Assembly: GCF_900155475.1 (NCBI RefSeq)
Contig: NZ_FXAM01000002.1
Coordinates: 62,001-126,000 of the forward strand
DNA from: Methylomagnum ishizawai
GTDB lineage: Bacteria; Pseudomonadota; Gammaproteobacteria; Methylococcales; Methylococcaceae
Direction of reading: 5' to 3'
Length of the DNA: 64,000 bases
Positions within the stretch are counted from its first letter, which is position 1, and each line of letters begins with the position of its first letter. Below, in pieces: positions 9,026 through 18,356 of the stretch. Under the pieces are notes generated by a model. It was given only the letters and a program-made list of their open reading frames with translations. It did no database searches and was not told where the DNA came from. The translations under genes and the position numbers were made by a program.

Positions 9026-10406
9026 CTATCCCCCGGCTTCCCGGTCGAAGACGACCTCGAAACGGGTTCCCCGCTGGCCGGGACCGGTGCCGATGCCGAT
9101 CCGGGCCGCGTGGAGTTCGGCGATTTCCCTGACGATGGCCAGCCCCAGCCCGCAACCTTCGCCGGGACTGCCGGGGATGCGGTAGAAACGCTCGAACACC
9201 CGCTCGCGTTCCATATCGGGAATCCCCGTCCCGCCATCCTCCACTGCGAGGGAGGGCGACGGCCCGTTGCCGACCGAGACCACGATCTGCCCCCGTTCCG
9301 GGCCATAGCACACGGCGTTGTCGATCAGGTTGTTCAGCAGTTCCCGCAACAAGGTGGGATCTCCCCGCACGACCGGCGGTGGCGCGTCCGGCGGCTCGAA
9401 TCCCAAGTCCATGCCCCGGTCCAGCACCTTGGGCACCCAGTCCATGCAGGTTTCCCGCGCCAGTTGGCAGAGGTCGACCGGCACGAAGGGATGGGTGGCG
9501 TCCATGCCGGGCTCGGAGCGGGCGAGGACCAGCAATTGCGTGGTGAGGTGGGAGGCCCGGTCGGCGGCATTCTTGATCCGCCCGAGGGCGGGCCGCATGT
9601 CCTCCAGGTCGTCGGCGCGCAAGGCCCGCTCGGCCTGGACCTTGAGCCCCGCCAGGGGAGTGCGCAATTGGTGGGCGGCGTTCTCGATGAACCGGCGCTG
9701 GGCACCCATCGCCTCGGCCAATTGCCGCAACAACTCGTTGATGGTGCGGGTGAGGGAGCGCACCTCCAAGGGCACCCCGGAATCCGGGATGGGACTGAGT
9801 TCCTTGGGCGAGCGCCGGGCGATCATGCCGGCCAAATCGCGCAGGGGCTTGAGCCCCCGGTTGATGCCGGTCCAAAAGTGCAGGCCGGTAACAAGGACCA
9901 GCAACACCTGGGGTAGGACCACGGCCAACAGGATTTCTTCCATCATGCTTTGCCGCTTGCGCAGCGTCTCGGCCACGGAGACCCATACCTCGCCGGAGGT
10001 TTCGGTGGGTTCCGTGACCACGGACACCACCCGCACCGGCCTGCCCTGGAACTCGCCATCGGAAAACGAGGGCTGCGCCTTGTCCAGCGCGGCGGGCTTG
10101 GGGCCGGGCAGTTCCCGGTCGCCCGCCATGAAGCCGGTCGCCTCGGACTCCACCTTGAAGTAGGTCTTGTCGGTATCGTCCCAGCGGAACACCTCCACCG
10201 CGATGGGCGGCAGTTCGAAGGTGACCTTGTTCTTATAGGTCTTGACCTCCTGCGCCAGCGAGCGGGCGGAATCCAACAACCAGCGGTCATAGGCTTGGTT
10301 GGTGTAGTGCAGGGCCACGAAGTAGGACACGGCGGTGTCCAGGACGACCACCAGGGTCAAGGGCAGCGTCAGCCTTAACAGCAACTGCTTCCTGAGGCTT
10401 TGCGGC

Positions 10407-10414
<8 letters not shown>
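9026..10414 (-). CDS. Sensor histidine kinase of metal-efflux two-component system
   Basis: 462-aa membrane kinase that presumably senses periplasmic metal and phosphorylates the response regulator encoded just upstream. TM1 is about residues 14-36, the periplasmic domain about 37-158 and TM2 about 160-182, followed by a HAMP-like linker. The H-box is FIENAAHQLRTPLAGL with H248. The catalytic domain has an N-box (NNLIDNAV), G1 (DGGTGIP), F-box (FERFYRI) and G2 (GCGLGLAIV). The first ATG of this frame that fits is at 10414 and overlaps the regulator gene by 8 nt. Architecture matches the TctE/QseC/CzcS class. Sensing of metals is inferred only from the efflux genes next door. Confidence 0.92.
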
Positions 10415-11081
<667 letters not shown>

Positions 11082-11102
11082 GGGGTTTATCCGCCGTGGT
11101 TG

Positions 11103-11119
11103 TGAAAGGTTGGTGAAAG
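11103..11119 (-). promoter_or_regulatory. Predicted autoregulatory operator of the response regulator
   Basis: On the minus strand this reads CTTTCACCAACCTTTCA, two TTTCAC-like half-sites 11 bp apart, 22 bp upstream of the regulator start. It is nearly the same sequence as the site at 8976-8992 before the efflux operon. A candidate minus-strand -35 (TTGAAA) lies further upstream near 11158, but no convincing -10 at ideal spacing was found. Confidence 0.5.
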
Positions 11120-11153
11120 GTTTCAATCCTATAATGAATGGACGCAGCGTCGT

Positions 11154-11183
11154 GCTTTCAAGAAAGCGCTTAAAAATTAAGCG
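11154..11183. promoter_or_regulatory. Two abutting palindromes between regulator gene and opgC-like gene
   Basis: GCTTTC-AA-GAAAGC (11154-11167) is directly followed by CGCTTAA-AAA-TTAAGCG (11167-11183), sharing one base. Both are perfect inverted repeats in an AT-richer patch of an otherwise featureless 321-bp divergent intergenic region (11082-11402). They may be operators for the two diverging promoters; no assigned regulator. Confidence 0.35.
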
Positions 11184-11402
11184 GATGTGGGCATTTGAGG
11201 CAGGATTTTGCATGGAGGTGGGCGGATCGGGCAATGGGCGGGCAACAGCCCGGGCCATTCCTACCGAATGTCTCCCGATGGCTGGGTTTGGGCGAGGGAT
11301 AGCGCGATGAACCGCATAGGGCGCGAACGGGCGAAGCAATAGGATTTCCCCGGCGAACCCGGCGCGGATTGAAAAACCTGCCTGCTAGGCAAGGGCTAAG
11401 TT

Positions 11403-12680
11403 ATGAACTCCCAGACATCCACCCGCAACCTGCAACTCGATTTCTTCCGGGGCGTGGCCCTATTGATCATCTTCATCAACCACGTTCCCGGCAACGAACT
11501 GTTGCTCTATACGCCCTCCCGGTTCGGCCTGAGCGACGCCGCCGAAATCTTCGTGTTCCTGTCGGGCTACGCGGCGGCCCTGGCCTATGGCAAGAGCTTC
11601 GAGTCCCGCGGACTGGCCTTGGGCAGCGCCAGCGTGCTGTACCGCTGCGTCCAAATCTATGCCGCCCACCTGGGTATCTTTTTCCTGCTGGCGGTGATCT
11701 GCGTGTTGGGCAACGCCGCTTTCGGGTCGCCGGACTACATCGACCGGCTCAATATCCGTTTCTTCTTCGACCACACCGAAGAAGCCTTGCTGGGCTTGAT
11801 CGGCCTGCGCTATGTGCCGAATTACTTTGATATCCTGCCCATGTACCTGGTGGTCATGCTGGGGATTCCGGTGGTGTGGGCGCTGTCCAGGATCGGGGTC
11901 TGGCTGGCCTTGGCCTTCCCGGTGGCGCTCTATCTCGGCATGTGGATGTTCGGCCTGGAGTTCGGGGCCGAATTGCATGGCGACCGGCCTTGGTTCTTCA
12001 ACCCGTTCGGCTGGCAATTGATCTTCTTCACCGGCTTCGCCTTCGGGCGGGGCTGGTTCCGGCCACCGGTCCCCAAACCCTGGCTGCTGGCCCTGTGCGG
12101 TGGGTTCGTCCTCGTTTCCCTGCCGTTCGGCCCCGAACCGGCCCTGCGCCCCACCGAGTGGCTGATGCGGCTGCACGCCGAATTGCGGCCCTGGCTGGAC
12201 AAGACCCAGTTCGGCCTCCTGCGCGGGGTGCATTTCCTCGCCCTGGCCTATGTGACGACGAGCCTGCTGAAGGATCGCGGCCATTGGCTGGCGGGCCGCA
12301 CCGCCCGGCCCATCGTCCGCATGGGCGGTCAATCCTTGCCGGTGTTCGCCGTCGCCATGGCCCTGTCCTATATCGGCGGGATGGTGTTCGACCGGCTGGG
12401 CCATGGCTTCCTGGGCCTGTCCGTGGTCAATATCGGGGGCTGCGCGGCGTTGATGGCCAGCGCGGGGCTGATGACCTGGCTCAAGTCCCGGCCCTGGCGG
12501 GTTCCAAACGACGCCGGGCCTTCCAAGGTCCAAGCCACCGGGATCGGATCGGACGCCCAGCCGGAGGAGTTCCGGCCCATTTTCCTGGTGGCGAGGACGG
12601 GAAATCCGGTGCTGCAACCCATCCCCAAAGCGGTCCCGGTACGGCGGACCGGGCATTGGCGGGGACGCGGGTGCGGCTAG
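11403..12680 (+). CDS. OpgC-like integral membrane acyltransferase
   Basis: 425-aa polytopic protein of the OpgC family, whose characterised members add succinyl groups to periplasmic glucans. The N terminus RNLQLDFFRGVALLIIFINH is the typical acyltransferase/OpgC opening, with an R-G and an H in the first helix. About ten hydrophobic segments follow up to residue 360 (for example YVPNYFDILPMYLVVML, PFGWQLIFFTGFAFG). The last about 55 residues (after SRPWRVPNDAG) are proline/arginine-rich and not membrane-like, so the natural C terminus may have been extended. No glucan synthase (opgGH) is in the window, so the acceptor is unknown. Start ATG is the first codon before the conserved block. Confidence 0.85.
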   Translation: MNSQTSTRNLQLDFFRGVALLIIFINHVPGNELLLYTPSRFGLSDAAEIFVFLSGYAAALAYGKSFESRGLALGSASVLYRCVQIYAAHLGIFFLLAVICVLGNAAFGSPDYIDRLNIRFFFDHTEEALLGLIGLRYVPNYFDILPMYLVVMLGIPVVWALSRIGVWLALAFPVALYLGMWMFGLEFGAELHGDRPWFFNPFGWQLIFFTGFAFGRGWFRPPVPKPWLLALCGGFVLVSLPFGPEPALRPTEWLMRLHAELRPWLDKTQFGLLRGVHFLALAYVTTSLLKDRGHWLAGRTARPIVRMGGQSLPVFAVAMALSYIGGMVFDRLGHGFLGLSVVNIGGCAALMASAGLMTWLKSRPWRVPNDAGPSKVQATGIGSDAQPEEFRPIFLVARTGNPVLQPIPKAVPVRRTGHWRGRGCG

Positions 12681-12720
12681 GCTGTCCCCGTTCCGGCTTT
12701 ACCCTCAAGGAGCCAAGGTC

Positions 12721-13971
12721 ATGGATTCGACTGCGCACACCTTCTTCCTACATCTCCTCATCATTCTGGTGACGGCGCGATTATTCGCGGAGGCGGCAGG
12801 CTGGGCCCGCCTGCCCTCGGTGGTGGGCGAATTGCTGGCGGGCATCGTTTTGGGACCCACGGCGCTGAACTGGATCGAGCCCGACCGGGTGATCCGCATG
12901 CTAGCCGAGATCGGCATCATCCTGCTGCTGTTCGAGGCCGGGCTGGACACGGATAGTCGGCAGTTGGTCCGGGCCGGGGCCAAGGCGGCGGCGGTGGCGG
13001 TTGGCGGCTTCGTCTGGCCGTTCGGGCTGGGCTTCGCGGTCGCCTACTACGGCTTCGGCAGGCCGCTCCTGGAATCCCTGTTCATCGGCGGCACCCTCAC
13101 CGCCACCAGCATCGGTATCACCTTGCGGGTGTTGGCCGACCTGCACCGACAGCAATCCCACGAGGCCCGGCTGGTCCTGGGGGCGGCGGTGATCGACGAT
13201 GTGTTGGGGGTGGTGCTGCTCGCCCTGCTCTACCAGTTCGCCTTGGAGGACGCCGTCAGCCTCGCCAACGCGGGACGGCTATTGGGCTTCATCGCTTTGT
13301 TCTTCCTGTTGGCCCCGGTGGTGGCTAGGGGGCTGTCGCTGATCATCCAGCGGATGGAACGGTATACCCGGATTCCGGGACTCATCCCGACTGCCGTGGT
13401 GTCCTTGGTGCTGGGCTTGGCTTGGTTGTCCAAGGAGGCCGGAGCCCCCGAGCTTTTGGGCGGATTCGCCGCCGGGCTGGCCCTGTCGAGCCGGTTCTAC
13501 CTGCCCTTCGACCTGACCCCGCGCACCGATCCGGCCTTCACCGGGCGCATCGAGGCGCAGACCCGACCCATCGTCCACCTGTTCGTGCCGATCTTTTTCG
13601 TGGTGGTGGGCCTGTCCCTGGACCTCCGCGCCATCGATTGGCATTCCCCCTTCGTCTGGGAACTGTCCCTGGCCTTGATCGGCGTGGCTTTGGTGGGGAA
13701 ACTGCTCGGCGCGGTGTTCATCCGCGAGCCTTGGCCGACCCGCTTCGCCGTCGGTCTGGCGATGGTGCCGCGTGGGGAAGTGGGGCTGGTCTTCGCGGAA
13801 CTGGGCCGGTCCTCGGAGCTACTGAACAATGAGGTCTATGCCGTCCTGATCATGGTGATCGCGCTGACCACCCTCGGTGCGCCGCTGTTGCTCAAGGGCT
13901 ATTTCCATTGGCTCGGGCGGCGTTCCGGCGAGGCTGCGGCCCCTGGGCCGGTCAAAACAACCCGGCGTTGA
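12721..13971 (+). CDS. CPA2-family cation:proton antiporter
   Basis: 416-aa inner-membrane Na+(K+)/H+ antiporter with about 12 predicted TM helices. Seen: LPSVVGELLAGIVLGPTALN in the first helices, LAEIGIILLLFEAGLD, TLTATSIGITLRVL for the unwound TM4 region, and GAAVIDDVLGVVLLAL with the paired aspartates of electrogenic NapA-type members. VPRGEVGLVFAELG in the last helices is also diagnostic. No C-terminal TrkA/RCK domain, so it is the short GerN/NapA-like form and not KefB/C. AAGGAG about 10 nt before the ATG supports the start. It is 40 bp after the opgC-like gene and may be co-transcribed. Confidence 0.92.
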   Translation: MDSTAHTFFLHLLIILVTARLFAEAAGWARLPSVVGELLAGIVLGPTALNWIEPDRVIRMLAEIGIILLLFEAGLDTDSRQLVRAGAKAAAVAVGGFVWPFGLGFAVAYYGFGRPLLESLFIGGTLTATSIGITLRVLADLHRQQSHEARLVLGAAVIDDVLGVVLLALLYQFALEDAVSLANAGRLLGFIALFFLLAPVVARGLSLIIQRMERYTRIPGLIPTAVVSLVLGLAWLSKEAGAPELLGGFAAGLALSSRFYLPFDLTPRTDPAFTGRIEAQTRPIVHLFVPIFFVVVGLSLDLRAIDWHSPFVWELSLALIGVALVGKLLGAVFIREPWPTRFAVGLAMVPRGEVGLVFAELGRSSELLNNEVYAVLIMVIALTTLGAPLLLKGYFHWLGRRSGEAAAPGPVKTTRR

Positions 13972-14095
13972 CCAGGAAATGACAGCCCACGCTGGCTGCG
14001 TAGCCCAACAGGATCGTGGGCAACCATCCCAGGTGGGTTCATGAAGCTGTCCTTGTAGAAAAAACTCGGCAGCGCTCCGGTCGGGCCTTGAATAT

Positions 14096-14443
14096 GTGAC
14101 GCCGCTCAAGGATTGTCACGCTTGGGCAATCCTGGTCCACCAGTTGGTGACGCATTGGGCGGAACGCTATGGCCTGAAGGAACTGCGGCGATGGTATTTC
14201 GAGGCGTGGAACGAGCCCAATCTGGAAGCGTCCTGGACCGGGGGCCAAGCGGATGATTGCGAGCTTTACCGCCACACGGCCAGGGCGATCAAGCGTGTCG
14301 ACGAGCGGCTGTGCGTGGGCGGACCGGCCACCGCCCAAAACCCATGGATAACCGAGTTCATCGGACCGTGGAAAATCCCCGTTTGGCTATACTCTCGGCA
14401 AGGTCCGGCGGTGCGGCAAGCGCGGTCCATCCCGGTCCGATAG
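14096..14443 (+). pseudogene. Glycoside hydrolase family 39 (beta-xylosidase-like) fragment
   Basis: A GTG-initiated open frame of 115 codons whose first about 95 residues read like the centre of a GH39 beta-xylosidase. It has VTPLKDCHAW, WAERYG, then RRWYFEAWNEPNLEASWTG, LYRHTARAIK and RLCVGGPATA. E40 within W-N-E-P-N corresponds to the family acid/base glutamate (family knowledge). GH39 enzymes are about 500 aa. Here the N-terminal part is missing upstream and the nucleophile half is absent downstream, replaced by unrelated codons after about 14380. It is therefore a decayed gene. On the other strand just upstream (13961-14040) a short hydrophobic reading frame ending VNAGLF suggests another gene end, not identifiable. 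Confidence 0.7.
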
Positions 14444-14560
14444 GGTCTATCCCAGGACGGCTCAGCCCATTTTATTCCCTTTATATCGATGGATTTAGCC
14501 AAATATCCGGTTCATGGAGGATAGGCGCGGTATAGCTCGCATCCATCCCAATGGATAACC

Positions 14561-15406
14561 ATGCATCCCGGTGATTCGCAAACCGGTTTTCCATCCCCCG
14601 CTCCGGGCCTGGGCGATGGGGAAACTTTAGCCGTTCCGCCCGGTGCCTCGCCGCACGCCATCGCCGCCTTCGTGCCCGTGGCCTTGAGGCGGGCCGATAC
14701 CCAGGTTTTGAACCGGAGGCTGGCGGGAACGGGGTTCAGGCTCATCCCGCCGCCCGCCGGCCTGGCCACGGGCAGGCCGGTCAGGCTGTCGGGGAATTCC
14801 ATCGCGGCCCAGGGTTTGCGGATCGTGGTCGGCCTGCTGGCGGACGAGGTGTGCGCCTTGCCGTCCGCGGTCGGCGCGGCGCTGCGGGCGCTCGGACCCG
14901 CGATCCTGATTTCCGATGTCTCCAATTCCCAAGGCCGGGCCTGGATCAACCACCGTTTGCTGGCATTCGGCGTGTCCCAGTACGCCAAAAGCTTGATCGG
15001 CAAAGCCTCGGTCGATGATCTGGTCGCGGAGGCGAAGGCCGGGATCGCCTACAACATCGGCTCCAACGACTACCAGCATTACACCCCGGCCACGCGGGTC
15101 GAAGTCCTCCAGCAGGTGATGCGGAATACCATCCGCCACGAGATCGGCCATTTACTGACCAGCGAAGCGGCCTTGGACCGGCGGGACGCTTTCGTGCGTT
15201 CGCACGGCATCGATGGGGCGTGGACCGACCGGCACCTTTCACCCTACGCGGCCCATAATGGTCGGGAATTCCTCGCCGAATCCTTCAGCAAATACCATCA
15301 CCGCGACTATCGGCGGGGGACGATGCCCGCGGATTGGGAAGCCTTGGTGGAAGCCATGCCCGGCGACAAGCTCGCCCAACTCGACCGGCCCGTGGACCGG
15401 AGGTGA
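14561..15406 (+). CDS. Orphan HExxH (gluzincin-like) putative metallopeptidase
   Basis: 281-aa protein with a zinc-protease signature: R-H-E-I-G-H-L-L with H193, E194 and H197, followed about 40 residues later by REFLAESFSKY, giving candidate third ligand E236 or E240. The arrangement HExxH then (N/R)EFxAExFxxY recalls the anthrax-lethal-factor-like fold of secreted or effector peptidases (family impression, not proven). The N-terminal 60 residues are proline/glycine-rich with no signal peptide. Residues 65-175 are unassigned. There are no recognisable immunity, secretion or toxin genes on either side. The start is uncertain because no Shine-Dalgarno is seen; the ATG at 14561 is the furthest upstream ATG. 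Confidence 0.6.
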   Translation: MHPGDSQTGFPSPAPGLGDGETLAVPPGASPHAIAAFVPVALRRADTQVLNRRLAGTGFRLIPPPAGLATGRPVRLSGNSIAAQGLRIVVGLLADEVCALPSAVGAALRALGPAILISDVSNSQGRAWINHRLLAFGVSQYAKSLIGKASVDDLVAEAKAGIAYNIGSNDYQHYTPATRVEVLQQVMRNTIRHEIGHLLTSEAALDRRDAFVRSHGIDGAWTDRHLSPYAAHNGREFLAESFSKYHHRDYRRGTMPADWEALVEAMPGDKLAQLDRPVDRR

Positions 15407-15712
15407 GCCGGGGTCCGGTCCCGCGGCCACCGCCGCCCATTCCAAGCCCTCGATGCGGGGCGGGAACAGAACCCGGTCGCTTTAAATGCGAGATACCGGG
15501 TTTTGCGGGACTCGACCTATCAGGATGATTACGGATCGACAATAAAACGCTAGAACGAGGGCGGGCGGGCCGGTTCCAATCCGCTAAGGAGGTTTTCCAG
15601 GCCGGACTAAAGCGGTTTTGGCCGGGTAAATAACCGTTCCTATTGGGATAGGATGGTTCGGACCATCCGCCATGTTCATGCTGAGTCCGCCCCTAATGCA
15701 GGGAGGTGTATG
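15407..15712. other. Intergenic region without recognised gene
   Basis: 306 bp with no supported coding sequence. It holds a perfect anti-SD-like AAGGAGG near 15585 that is not followed by a start codon at normal distance, plus the real ribosome-binding site of the next gene (GGGAGG, 15701-15706). Confidence 0.5.
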
Positions 15713-16150
15713 ATGACCCCGTTCCAGAAATTCGCCCGTATTTTCGGTTTGATCTATGCCGCAGTCGGCATATTGGGATTTTTCCCTATTTTGGTCCAAC
15801 CTATCGCCGATACCACCGGATTGGATGTGGTGGCGGGTTATGGCCGGTTATTGGGGATTTTCCCGATCAATGTGACCCATAACCTAGTGCATCTCGGCCT
15901 GGGTTTGTGGGGTATTTGGGCGGCGAAAACCGATATAGCCTCGATAGCGTTCGCCAAGACCAATGCGGTTTTGCTCGCCGCGCTGGCGGCGTTGGGATTC
16001 GTTCCGGCCACCGGGATGTTGTTCGGTTTGGCCCCGATTTATGGGATCGACGCGGTGTTACATGCCGCGACCGCCATCGTGGCCGGTTATTTCGGTTATA
16101 TCCTGCCGACCCATATCCATCACGATACGCCCGCCGCCATCCACCATTAA
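15713..16150 (+). CDS. DUF4383-type small integral membrane protein
   Basis: 145-aa protein with four hydrophobic helices (FARIFGLIYAAVGILGFFP, LVHLGLGLWGIWAA, AVLLAALAALGFVP, AVLHAATAIVAGYFGYI) and a conserved NVTHNLVHLGLGLWG pattern typical of DUF4383. The C-terminal tail is histidine-rich. Of two tandem ATGs (15710 and 15713) the second is preferred because GGGAGG ends 6 nt before it; a longer in-frame ATG at 15653 lacks a good site. Function of the family is unknown. It stands alone, with more than 250 bp on each side. Confidence 0.8.
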   Translation: MTPFQKFARIFGLIYAAVGILGFFPILVQPIADTTGLDVVAGYGRLLGIFPINVTHNLVHLGLGLWGIWAAKTDIASIAFAKTNAVLLAALAALGFVPATGMLFGLAPIYGIDAVLHAATAIVAGYFGYILPTHIHHDTPAAIHH

Positions 16151-16414
16151 GGGGTTTTAGCGACGCGTCGGCCTTGTTCCAGGATAAGGCCGGCTTTTCC
16201 CAGAGCGCGAACCGGAAATCGCGGGTCGCGGGGACCGATACAGCGCGGGGCGTGCCCCATACGTCGGCAAGCCTTGCCGCGCTCCCGCTAGTGCGGGGAA
16301 CAGGCGCACCGTGCCCGTGTCGTTTCCTCCCTGGTGAAGCCGGTCCATCCTTGTCCGCCCTGGAACTAGGGTTCCATTCCACCCGCAAGGATTCCCAAGA
16401 CCGGGCCGACCACA

Positions 16415-17158
16415 TTATAAGAAACCATCCCCGATCAACCATTGGCGACCCAGCGCGGAATCTATGGTGTATATCCCGGCCGGGGTTTCGATGCGGCCTT
16501 GGATGCGTTCCCCACCGAGGTCCAGGATAACCCAATGGCTCCCGTCGCCGCCGCCGAGGCGGCCATACCAAGTGAAACCGCCATCGGGCCGGTCGGCGCG
16601 GGTTTCGTAAACCATTTGGAAACGTCCTGTGGGCAAAGCCAGGGCGAGGGTTGCGCCCGTCGCCATATCGGCCAATACCGCGGTCCGCAGGCTGATTTCG
16701 ACGACGGACCCCGGTGGGAAATCCTGGTACCGCGCCGGCAGCGGGGCATAGCCGGGTTCGTAATAAAGCAAACCATCCGGGTCTTCCCGTCCGGGCGGGC
16801 GCGGGGCGGTTTCATCGGCGTCGTGTTTGCGGCTGCTGACAATGATGTGCCGGGTCTTTCCGGCGGCGTCCGCGATGGCGATATAGTTGTAATCCGCCAG
16901 AATCGACCAGAGTTCCGCCGGATTCCCCGGTGTCGGCGTCCCGGACGGGAAATCCCGGTCGAGTCCGGGGGCCAGGCTGAAGCGGACGCCATGCCGTGCG
17001 CCCAGCCATTCGAACAGGGACGCGGACCGGGAAACCGATGGAGCGGTGGGGGTGGGTTTCGGCGGGAGCGGGGCAGAATCGACGGCGGCGAATAACCCCA
17101 GGGCCAGGAAAATCGATGACCCGATGAGTTTTGGGACCGCCGGGAAGGAAATGGCCAC
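16415..17158 (-). CDS. Exported protein of unknown function with propeptide-like C-terminal domain
   Basis: 247 aa starting at a GTG. The hydrophobic segment LIGSSIFLALGLFAAVDSA is a plausible signal peptide. Residues about 45-105 (LFEWLGARHGVRFSLAPGL) resemble a small secretin/TonB short N-terminal-type fold. The C-terminal about 90 residues (FTWYGRLGGGDGSHWVILDL through GIYTIDSALGRQWL) resemble the beta-rich pro-region found before reprolysin-type metallopeptidases, but no peptidase follows. Both domain ideas are weak and based on pattern only. Single gene, minus strand; neighbours give no clue. Confidence 0.55.
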   Translation of the reverse strand: MAISFPAVPKLIGSSIFLALGLFAAVDSAPLPPKPTPTAPSVSRSASLFEWLGARHGVRFSLAPGLDRDFPSGTPTPGNPAELWSILADYNYIAIADAAGKTRHIIVSSRKHDADETAPRPPGREDPDGLLYYEPGYAPLPARYQDFPPGSVVEISLRTAVLADMATGATLALALPTGRFQMVYETRADRPDGGFTWYGRLGGGDGSHWVILDLGGERIQGRIETPAGIYTIDSALGRQWLIGDGFL

Positions 17159-17306
17159 GGGAAGCGCTCGAAGCAGGCGCGGATGGGGACCGCCTCAATC
17201 CGCAGCTTAGGTGCCCGTGGCGGGAATTCTGTGATCCGCTTCGTGTCCGGCGATATTGCGCGGGCTCCGGCGGCTTTGGCCGGGGGAGCGGCCCGGCCCC
17301 AGTGCC

Positions 17307-17411
17307 CTAACCGCCCTCAATTGACGGGTAGAGACGCTTGAGCTCGATCCGTGCCTCCTGGGTGGCGAAGCGCCAATTCACGGTGCTGTCCACCTGGGCG
17401 CGTGGGCTTTG
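17307..17411 (-). pseudogene. IS630-family transposase C-terminal remnant
   Basis: On the minus strand the last about 34 codons before a TAG at 17307 read VNWRFATQEARIELKRLYPSI, the characteristic end of IS630-family DDE transposases. No upstream transposase sequence and no terminal inverted repeats are found, so only the 3' tail of an old insertion remains. Confidence 0.5.
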
Positions 17412-17429
17412 ACAAAGCCGACAATTCCG

Positions 17430-18356
17430 TTACGCGACCGCGCTGAGCAGGCCATATTGGCTCTCCCCAAACGAGCTTTGGACATTCTTGGAAAGGTTTT
17501 GCAGGAACCCGGCGAGATCGCTCCCATTTCCCGAATCGGAGGATCCCCCCAGGGATTGCACCAAATTCTGGTAATCCTGCTTCAAGCTGGCAAGGGCATC
17601 AGAGGAACCGCTATCGCCGCTGTTACTTGTGCTGGAACTGGTGCTTGAATCGGAAGACAGGCTTTGGATCAAGCCTTCCAGGTTGCTGGACCAATCCTGG
17701 TAGCCGCCTTGGCGCATTCCGCCGCCCGGTGGCGGACCGGGCGGCGGGCCGCCTTGAGGCCCACCTTGCGGTCCGCGCGATGGCATGTCTTGCGCCAGCG
17801 CCGCGAAGGTGTCCTTGGCGGTTTGGACGTCGCCCGAATCCAGCGCCGAGCCGATGGCATCCATTGCCGACGCGATGGGATCGGAGCCGCTGCCCGAATT
17901 GGCGCTTGAATTGGACGGCGCGTTTTGTTGCAAGGTGGCGTAAGCCGATTGGGCAGCGCTCAGGTCGCCGGATTCCAGGGCCTGGGCGAGGTCGGCGAAA
18001 GGATCGGATGAACCGGACCCGCTGTCGGAGCCATCTGCGGAAACCACATTGTTGCTGGAATGCAGCGCCTGGAAAAGATCGTGCATGAAGGCGCTCAAGG
18101 CTTGGGTGGAATCGGCGGAATTGCCCGAGGCGGAATCCGAATCCGACGAAGCCGAGGACTGGCCGATGCCCATCTGGCTGAGGGTGTTCAACACATCGGC
18201 GGCGAAGCCACCCCCCGGCCTTCCCATTGCCGTGCCGCCCACCCGTCCGCCGGATGACTGTTCGGCATTGCCGGTGGAAACCCCTTGGACGGAGGTCGAT
18301 CCGTAGCTTTTGAGGATCGATTGGATATTCAAACTGCTGGTGTTGATGGTGGTCAT
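17430..18356 (-). CDS. Ser/Gly/Asp-rich low-complexity protein with two ESGDLxxAQ-type repeats
   Basis: 308-aa protein, unrecognised function. It opens with MTTINTSSLNIQSIL, lacks a signal peptide, and is dominated by S, G, D, Q and A. Two related helical units stand out: FADLAQALESGDLSAAQSAY (about 118-137) and AIGSALDSGDVQTAKDTF (about 165-182), each followed by A-x-LxQ. A Gly/Pro stretch (GGPPPGPPPGGG) separates them from a Ser-rich C terminus. GGAG 8 nt upstream supports the ATG. Three phased GTAAA repeats lie 78-104 bp upstream, suggesting envelope-stress-type control. Similar unit repeats occur in uncharacterised proteobacterial proteins as far as I recall. Confidence 0.7.
   Translation of the reverse strand: MTTINTSSLNIQSILKSYGSTSVQGVSTGNAEQSSGGRVGGTAMGRPGGGFAADVLNTLSQMGIGQSSASSDSDSASGNSADSTQALSAFMHDLFQALHSSNNVVSADGSDSGSGSSDPFADLAQALESGDLSAAQSAYATLQQNAPSNSSANSGSGSDPIASAMDAIGSALDSGDVQTAKDTFAALAQDMPSRGPQGGPQGGPPPGPPPGGGMRQGGYQDWSSNLEGLIQSLSSDSSTSSSTSNSGDSGSSDALASLKQDYQNLVQSLGGSSDSGNGSDLAGFLQNLSKNVQSSFGESQYGLLSAVA

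Noticed and set aside
15584-15652. Small peptide behind the perfect AAGGAGG near 15585
   Set aside because: No start codon lies within 5-12 nt and no frame continues sensibly.
16151-16414. Possible small gene between the DUF4383 protein and the exported protein
   Set aside because: Open frames are short, without ribosome-binding site or protein-like composition.
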